DNA of 15,833 nt from Limisoma sp963590405 (GTDB lineage: Bacteria > Bacteroidota > Bacteroidia > Bacteroidales > Muribaculaceae), in assembly GCA_963590405.1 (NCBI GenBank), contig CAVAPE010000055.1, positions 1-15,833 of the forward strand, read 5' to 3'. Below, piece after piece: positions 11,783 to 15,833 of the stretch. The position numbers and the translations under genes are program-made. Every line of letters starts with the position of its first letter. Within the stretch, counting starts at the first letter, position 1. Under the pieces are notes generated by a model. That model saw only the letters and a list, made by a program, of their open reading frames with translations. It had not been told where the DNA came from and did not search any database.

Positions 11783-13159
11783 CTAATTCAATTTTGCTTC
11801 GATCTGACTGACGAACTGTCCGAACTCTTTCTCTACCGAGACGCGTTCCTCAATCGTTTTGCAAGCATAGAGCACCGTAGCGTGGTTGCGGTTCAACTTT
11901 CTGCCAATGTTGGTTGACGACATCTTTGCATGCTTCTTAGCCAACATCATAACAAGTTGACGAGCATCAGCGACTTCGCGCTTACGCGATTTGCCGTAGA
12001 GCATCTCCTTGTCGATATTGTACTGCGAGCATACAGCATCAGCAATGACATCGAATGTGACTTGACGGCGGTTGATCTTAACCGAATTGGACAATACACT
12101 TCTTGCCAAGTCGATGGTAAGAGGTTGATTTAATGCCGTTGAATGAGCCAGCAATGAGACGAACACGCCTTCAATTTCGCGCACATTGTCCTTGACGTTT
12201 TCAGCCACGAAATCTACAATCTCTTCAGGCACGACCACACCTGCTTGCGAAGCCTTGCGCTTGAACACACTCTTGCGCAGTTCGTAGTCAGGGCTCGACA
12301 ATTCTACCGTCATACCCCATTTGAAACGAGACAACAAGCGTGGTTCCATTCCGTCGAGTTCCGACGGCGGACAATCGCACGACAAAATCAGATGTTTCGA
12401 GTTGTTGTGCAGATGGTTGAAGATATGGAAGAACGTGTTTTGAGTACCAGTCTTTCCGGCAAACTCCTGCACATCGTCCATAATGAGCATATCAATGCTT
12501 TGGTAGAAATTGATAAAGTCATTGACCTTATTGTTTCTTACCGCAGTAGTGTATTGCGACTCAAACGTACGGGCGCTAAGATAAAGCACTCTCGTACTTG
12601 GGTTTGCTTCCTTCATACCCAAACCAATGGCCTGAATCAAGTGAGTTTTGCCCACACCTGTTGGACCGAAGATAAACATCGGGTTGAATGTTTGCTTCTC
12701 GGGGTGAGACACAATGGCATTTGCTATGGTAAAAGCCAATTTATTGCTTTGGCTTTCGCAATAATTCTCAAAAGTGTAGATTGGGTTGAGTTGCGGGTCT
12801 AAAGCCAAATCAGTAATGGTGTCCTGCACAAAAGGGTTCATGCCGCGTACAGCAGGGCTTTTGTGGACAGGCTCAGTGATGACGTGCGTATCGGCGACGT
12901 CCTTAACAACGTCATAGGAATATTTCAGAATGACATTGTTACCATAAACTTTATGCAGACCTGCTTTCAGCAAATTCAAGTAACGGCTCTCAAGAATTTG
13001 AGCATAGAAGTCGGAAGGGACACGCAAAACCAATACGTTTCCCTCAAAACTTTCTTCTACTATAGGAGCAAACCACGTCTCATATTGGACAGGCTCTGTG
13101 ACGAGATTGTCCTTAAAGAACTGTAGGCATTGACTCCATCTGTTACTATATGCTGTCAT
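11783..13159 (-). CDS. dnaA: Chromosomal replication initiator DnaA
   Basis: The 458-residue product has all four DnaA domains. Domain I (about 1-85) includes 'YETWFAPI'. A short linker (about 86-120) follows. The AAA+ domain carries Walker A GPTGVGKTH (165-173), Walker B LIMDD (225-229), an arginine-finger segment RLLSRF (274-279) and the sensor II segment REIEG (327-331). The DNA-binding domain IV shows the signature KSRKREVADARQLVMML (390-406) and GRKLNRNHATVLYA (419-432), where most species have an acidic residue followed by H-[ST/A]-T-V and here NRNHATV is found. The length is typical of Bacteroidota. DnaA opens the origin and represses its own promoter through DnaA boxes; candidate boxes lie upstream. 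It is a single-gene unit. Confidence 0.97.
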   Translation of the reverse strand: MTAYSNRWSQCLQFFKDNLVTEPVQYETWFAPIVEESFEGNVLVLRVPSDFYAQILESRYLNLLKAGLHKVYGNNVILKYSYDVVKDVADTHVITEPVHKSPAVRGMNPFVQDTITDLALDPQLNPIYTFENYCESQSNKLAFTIANAIVSHPEKQTFNPMFIFGPTGVGKTHLIQAIGLGMKEANPSTRVLYLSARTFESQYTTAVRNNKVNDFINFYQSIDMLIMDDVQEFAGKTGTQNTFFHIFNHLHNNSKHLILSCDCPPSELDGMEPRLLSRFKWGMTVELSSPDYELRKSVFKRKASQAGVVVPEEIVDFVAENVKDNVREIEGVFVSLLAHSTALNQPLTIDLARSVLSNSVKINRRQVTFDVIADAVCSQYNIDKEMLYGKSRKREVADARQLVMMLAKKHAKMSSTNIGRKLNRNHATVLYACKTIEERVSVEKEFGQFVSQIEAKLN

Positions 13160-13181
13160 TATCTCACATTAATTTCACTTG

Positions 13182-13213
13182 CAAAATTTGTAAAATAAAT
13201 TGAATAAAACAAA
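13182..13213 (-). promoter_or_regulatory. Possible dnaA promoter
   Basis: On the minus strand TTTG (13213-13210), a 20-base spacer and AAATTTTG (13189-13182) fit the spacing of the consensus, with one mismatch in the -7 box (A for T). It lies 22 bases upstream of the dnaA ATG. Confidence 0.45.
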
Positions 13214-13256
13214 TTGTTTTTTTCTTGATTTTGTCACATTTATTCCAACGAGTACG

Positions 13257-13324
13257 TTATCAAGCAGTTACCCACATTACAATATGGCAACATTTTCAGC
13301 CTAATAACCCGCTGATTATCAACT
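13257..13324. other. Near-consensus DnaA boxes in AT-rich DNA upstream of dnaA
   Basis: TTACCCACA (13268-13276) differs from the DnaA box TTATCCACA at one base. TTATCAACT (13316-13324) differs at two, and TTATCAAGC (13257-13265) at three. The flank 13160-13250 is very AT-rich. Such a pattern fits dnaA autoregulation or, less surely, part of an origin. Only one site is a good match, and in Bacteroidota oriC is not always next to dnaA. Confidence 0.22.
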
Positions 13325-13361
13325 TATTACAAATTTACAGAATATCACTTGTTTTTCATTC

Positions 13362-13425
13362 CGCGCTGCGCTATTTAGCCTATTTATTAGTCTTTTAGGT
13401 AGCAAATACGGCAAGGCACAGCGCG
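13362..13425. repeat. Imperfect inverted repeat with multi-part stem
   Basis: CGCGCTG (13362-13368) pairs with CAGCGCG (13419-13425), continuing as GC/GC after a mismatch. Inside, TATTT pairs with AAATA and CCTA with TAGG, leaving a 13-nt loop. The right arm overlaps the left arm of the palindrome at 13423, so the two folds exclude each other in part. It lies in the non-coding region between dnaA and the MCE gene. No known element is recognised. Confidence 0.4.
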
Positions 13426-13459
13426 CCCCTTATTTGGAATGATTCCAAATAAGGGGCGC
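13423..13459. repeat. Perfect 17-bp palindromic hairpin after the MCE gene
   Basis: GCGCCCCTTATTTGGAA (13423-13439) and its exact complement (13443-13459) flank a TGA loop. It starts 10 bases past the MCE stop (read on the minus strand). There is no T run on either strand, so although it may stop or protect the amidase-MCE transcript, it is not a textbook terminator. The core TTTGGAATGATTCCAAA is itself a symmetric site of a kind bound by dimeric regulators. Confidence 0.75.
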
Positions 13460-13468
13460 ATCTATATC

Positions 13469-14368
13469 TTAGAGTAATTTAAAATTCACATACTTCTTCG
13501 GGTGCGCCTTCAAGTCTTGCAACAACGAATCGAGACTGTTTACAGTAGAATCGATGTGGTCGTAAAGACCTCGGTCGTTAAGGAGCAGACCAATGGACGA
13601 ATCCTTGGCATTGAGTTTGTCGGTAAACACCTTCAAGTTGCCAGTTGTAGTCTTGACATTATCCATTGTTTCATCAAGCGGCAGACCTTTCAGTTCGGCG
13701 CTGAGTTCCTTGAGGTCGTTGGCAATAGAGGATAGGTCGTTGGTAAGCCCATACACATTGTTCACAACCGGGTCAAAATTCTTTGACGTAGAAGCCAAAC
13801 GCGCAGTGAGCAATTCTACATTCTTCGAAATTGCATCAAGGCGAGTTATTGTCGTTGCCAAAGCAGGGTTGGCTGCCAACGAATCCAAGTGTGCAAGAAT
13901 ACTGTTGACCTTAGGCAACATCTCTACCACCTGTGGGAGAATCTCGGTAGTGATATTATCCATCATATCGTTAGGACTATGCCCCTGCAATGTAGCCTCC
14001 TCTTCAAGATAGTTCGTGCCCGGAGCCATCTCCACAATCAGCGCCGACGTGCCGAGAAGACCGGTTTCCTTCGACATTGTTGTGCCTTTTGTAAGTTTAA
14101 TCGACGAGTCAAGATTAACCTCAACCAACACATTGCCTGGGTGATCGTAGTCGTATTCCATACCAGTCACCTGACCGATTTTCATACCGTTCAGTGTAAC
14201 AGGAGCCGCCTCAGTGAGGTCAGACACATCCTTGAATTGCACATAATATATATTTGCTGATCTGAATACGTTTATACCTTTAAGGAAATCGATTCCGACA
14301 AAGAGTATAGCCAAACTCAGTACTAAAATCAAGCCAATTATTATCTCTCTCGTAAATAGCTTTCTCAT
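13469..14368 (-). CDS. MCE / MlaD family lipid-transport protein
   Basis: The 299-residue product has one N-terminal membrane anchor (about residues 9-26, 'IIIGLILVLSLAILFVGIDF'). A single MCE domain follows (about 38-115: 'YYVQFKDVSDLTEAAPVTLNGMKIGQVTGMEYD' to 'GLLGTSALIVEMAPG'). A long helical tail with regular hydrophobic spacing makes up the rest, ending in 'HIDSTVNSLDSLLQDLKAHPKKYVNFKLL'. MlaD-type proteins form periplasmic rings or tubes that carry phospholipids between the membranes, working with an ABC transporter. No ATPase or permease gene is in view; in Bacteroidota these are often elsewhere. It starts 6 bases after the amidase stop and must be co-transcribed with it. The TM and domain match the family well. 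Confidence 0.88.
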   Translation of the reverse strand: MRKLFTREIIIGLILVLSLAILFVGIDFLKGINVFRSANIYYVQFKDVSDLTEAAPVTLNGMKIGQVTGMEYDYDHPGNVLVEVNLDSSIKLTKGTTMSKETGLLGTSALIVEMAPGTNYLEEEATLQGHSPNDMMDNITTEILPQVVEMLPKVNSILAHLDSLAANPALATTITRLDAISKNVELLTARLASTSKNFDPVVNNVYGLTNDLSSIANDLKELSAELKGLPLDETMDNVKTTTGNLKVFTDKLNAKDSSIGLLLNDRGLYDHIDSTVNSLDSLLQDLKAHPKKYVNFKLL

Positions 14369-14374
14369 ATTGAA

Positions 14375-15505
14375 TTATTTGATTCTTTTTCCGTTTTTAA
14401 ATTCCACAATAAATGCGTCTTCATACATTTGCTGCACTTTTTCAAGCGATTTCTCGGCTTGCTTCTTGTCGGTAGTTGGATAAGCGGTGTACTTAAACCA
14501 ATTTCCGTCCTTGTAGAAATCCACGCCTTCCAGCCCCTTAAACGCCTTTGCCGATGAAGCAAGTTGCTTTGCGCTTGAAAGGAACTGTATCCTGTATTCC
14601 GTCTTATTTTTATTGTCGGAAGTAGTGGACGCTGTATTTTGCTTTGAAGTCGTCTGTTTTTTCTGCGTTTCTGTCGTTGTCTTGCCTGAAGCCTTGCGCG
14701 GTTTCAGATTTTCCGATTTATTGTTATAGTAGTCGATATTATCCTTATACTTGCAGAACGCATTGTAGATTGATTCTGCCAGTTTCTTTTGTCCGATTTC
14801 CGATGCCAAGAGATTTTCCTGAGTAGGGTTGCAGATGAAATCCAACTCCACCAATACGGCGGGCATACTCGTTTTGGCGAGCACCCAGAAGCCAGCCTGA
14901 CGCACACCCTTGTCGACCTGTCCAGCCTTCTTAAATTCCTTCTGTACAAGCGATGCAAAATCAACGCTCTGCTCAAGGTGCTTGCTTTGATTGAGTTCAA
15001 AGATAATGTACGACTCCTGTGAATTTGGGTCAAATCCTTGATATTTTGCAGAATAGTTATCCTCCAATTCAATCACCGAATTTTCACGCTTCGCCACTTC
15101 AAGGTTCTCGTTGGAACGGTGCAAACCGAGAGTATAAGTTTCAGAACCAGCAACAGTGTAGCGGCTTGGGGATTTCTTGTCGACCGAATTTGTGTGGATT
15201 GACACGAACAAATCGCCTTTAACACGGTTGGCGATATTGGCGCGTTCCTGAAGAGAAACAAACGTGTCGTCGTCGCGGGTGAACACCACCTTCACATTGT
15301 CACAGTTTTTCTTGACGAGATTGCCGAATTTGAGAGCAACACCAAGGTTTATATCCTTCTCCTTGGCATAATCACCGATAGCGCCGACATCCTTGCCGCC
15401 GTGACCGGCATCAATTACCAACACAAAATCCTTTGCAGTGCCCAATCCAAACGACAGCATTGCAACAACAAGAGTAACTATGACTTTGCGAAATTCGAAC
15501 TTCAT
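14375..15505 (-). CDS. N-acetylmuramoyl-L-alanine amidase with SPOR domain
   Basis: The 376-residue product has a signal peptide (MKFEFRKVIVTLVVAMLSFGLGTA, about 1-24). An Amidase_3 domain follows (about 27-255). Zinc ligands fit His35 in VIDAGHGGKD, Glu49 in KEKDINL, and His104 in VSIHTNS; Glu220 in AVLVELDFICNP is the catalytic glutamate. A low-complexity linker rich in K, T and S (about 263-305) leads to a C-terminal SPOR domain (about 306-376, 'YRIQFLSSAKQLA ... AFIVEFKNGKRIK'). The enzyme cuts the bond between MurNAc and the stem peptide; SPOR domains bind denuded glycan at division sites, so a daughter-cell separation role is inferred. It leads a two-gene operon with the MCE gene. Confidence 0.94.
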   Translation of the reverse strand: MKFEFRKVIVTLVVAMLSFGLGTAKDFVLVIDAGHGGKDVGAIGDYAKEKDINLGVALKFGNLVKKNCDNVKVVFTRDDDTFVSLQERANIANRVKGDLFVSIHTNSVDKKSPSRYTVAGSETYTLGLHRSNENLEVAKRENSVIELEDNYSAKYQGFDPNSQESYIIFELNQSKHLEQSVDFASLVQKEFKKAGQVDKGVRQAGFWVLAKTSMPAVLVELDFICNPTQENLLASEIGQKKLAESIYNAFCKYKDNIDYYNNKSENLKPRKASGKTTTETQKKQTTSKQNTASTTSDNKNKTEYRIQFLSSAKQLASSAKAFKGLEGVDFYKDGNWFKYTAYPTTDKKQAEKSLEKVQQMYEDAFIVEFKNGKRIK

Positions 15506-15523
15506 CTCATTTTAAAAACGCTA

Positions 15524-15531
15524 CAAAAATA
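15524..15531 (-). promoter_or_regulatory. -7 promoter element of the amidase-MCE operon
   Basis: The minus strand reads TATTTTTG, an exact TAnnTTTG match, 18 bases upstream of the ATG at 15505. No TTTG at -33. A 3-codon frame (ATG AGA TGA, from 15510) overlaps the amidase start. Confidence 0.5.
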
Positions 15532-15647
15532 CGATTTTTTTGCCGAATCTTATAAATCATTGATTTGAATAAAATTTATCCGCCGTTTTATTTCTCAGTT
15601 CTGTCAATATCACTTAATTTTATCCTTTAATTGAAACGTATCAATTT

Positions 15648-15833
15648 ATGAGAAAGATTTTAAACTTCATATTTTCAGTCACAGCGGCATCACTTCTGCT
15701 TTTCGCAGCCTTACAAAGCGCTACAATGCAAGCAGTTACCATCCATCGCTTTGACAAATTCATTTACGAGATTAGCAACGGCGACACACTCGGACTGAAG
15801 AACCGCGCCGTTGAGTACAAGACCGTATATGAC
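15648..15833 (+). CDS. Exported protein, N-terminal part; GldB-like?
   Basis: A 62-residue start runs off the window edge: a signal sequence or anchor MRKILNFIFSVTAASLLLFA, then TIHRFDKFIYEISNGDTLG. The 'I-H-R-F-D-K-x-I/L' pattern right behind the export signal is a feature of the GldB-like family of Bacteroidota (gliding-motility associated lipoproteins and their relatives in non-gliding Bacteroidales). There is no cysteine lipobox here, so if this is GldB-like it is not a typical lipoprotein. It is divergent from the amidase gene, with about 140 bases between. The assignment rests on one motif. Confidence 0.5.
   Translation, partial: MRKILNFIFSVTAASLLLFAALQSATMQAVTIHRFDKFIYEISNGDTLGLKNRAVEYKTVYD

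Noticed and set aside
1..15833. Mobile element, prophage, CRISPR array or defence system
   Set aside because: No transposase, integrase, phage structural gene, direct-repeat array or known defence gene was found; gene content is housekeeping throughout.

Overview
The window looks like ordinary Bacteroidales (Bacteroidota) chromosome, probably from a Prevotellaceae- or Muribaculaceae-like gut or oral commensal. The evidence is the repeated Bacteroidota-type promoter (TTTG, 19-20 bases, TAnnTTTG), the lack of strong Shine-Dalgarno sequences, and Bacteroidales-type gene content: greA-HIT pair, amidase-MCE pair, PG_1098-like methyltransferase, and an M6 protease with a T9SS-like tail. I see no IS element, prophage, integrase or CRISPR array.

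Layout. 1-135 (-): start of a D-2-hydroxyacid dehydrogenase, running off the edge. 136-505: a long intergenic stretch with a promoter-like element and two mutually exclusive hairpins, one ending in a U-tract (small RNA or leader candidate). 506-1411 (+): sugar nucleotidyltransferase. 1493-2683 (-): purT, sharing a bidirectional terminator with the preceding gene. 2808-3011 (-): small winged-helix protein. 3234-3800 (+): secreted protein of unknown function. 3999-4864 (+): greA and a HIT hydrolase, overlapping by one base, behind a leader with a terminator-like hairpin. 5014-8839 (+): M6 metalloprotease, folD and a CapA-like phosphatase. 8917-8994 (+): tRNA-His with its own promoter and terminator. 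9049-10257 (+): a methyltransferase whose end overlaps smpB. 10247-11256 (-): a Yip1-like membrane protein and smpB, overlapping as ATGA. 11503-11690 (+): one probable and one doubtful micro-ORF behind a good promoter. 11783-13159 (-): dnaA. 13160-13468: AT-rich DNA, near-consensus DnaA boxes and an unusual pair of overlapping inverted repeats. 13469-15505 (-): SPOR-domain amidase and MCE protein operon. 15648-end (+): start of an exported, possibly GldB-like protein.

Most genes are core housekeeping: one-carbon and purine supply (purT, folD), transcription fidelity (greA), translation rescue (smpB), replication initiation (dnaA), and envelope maintenance (amidase, MCE, GldB-like). The less explained parts are non-coding or very small: the 254-394 RNA candidate, the greA leader, the 34-codon gene beside dnaA, and the 13362-13459 structured element. 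No complete new multi-gene system was recognised.
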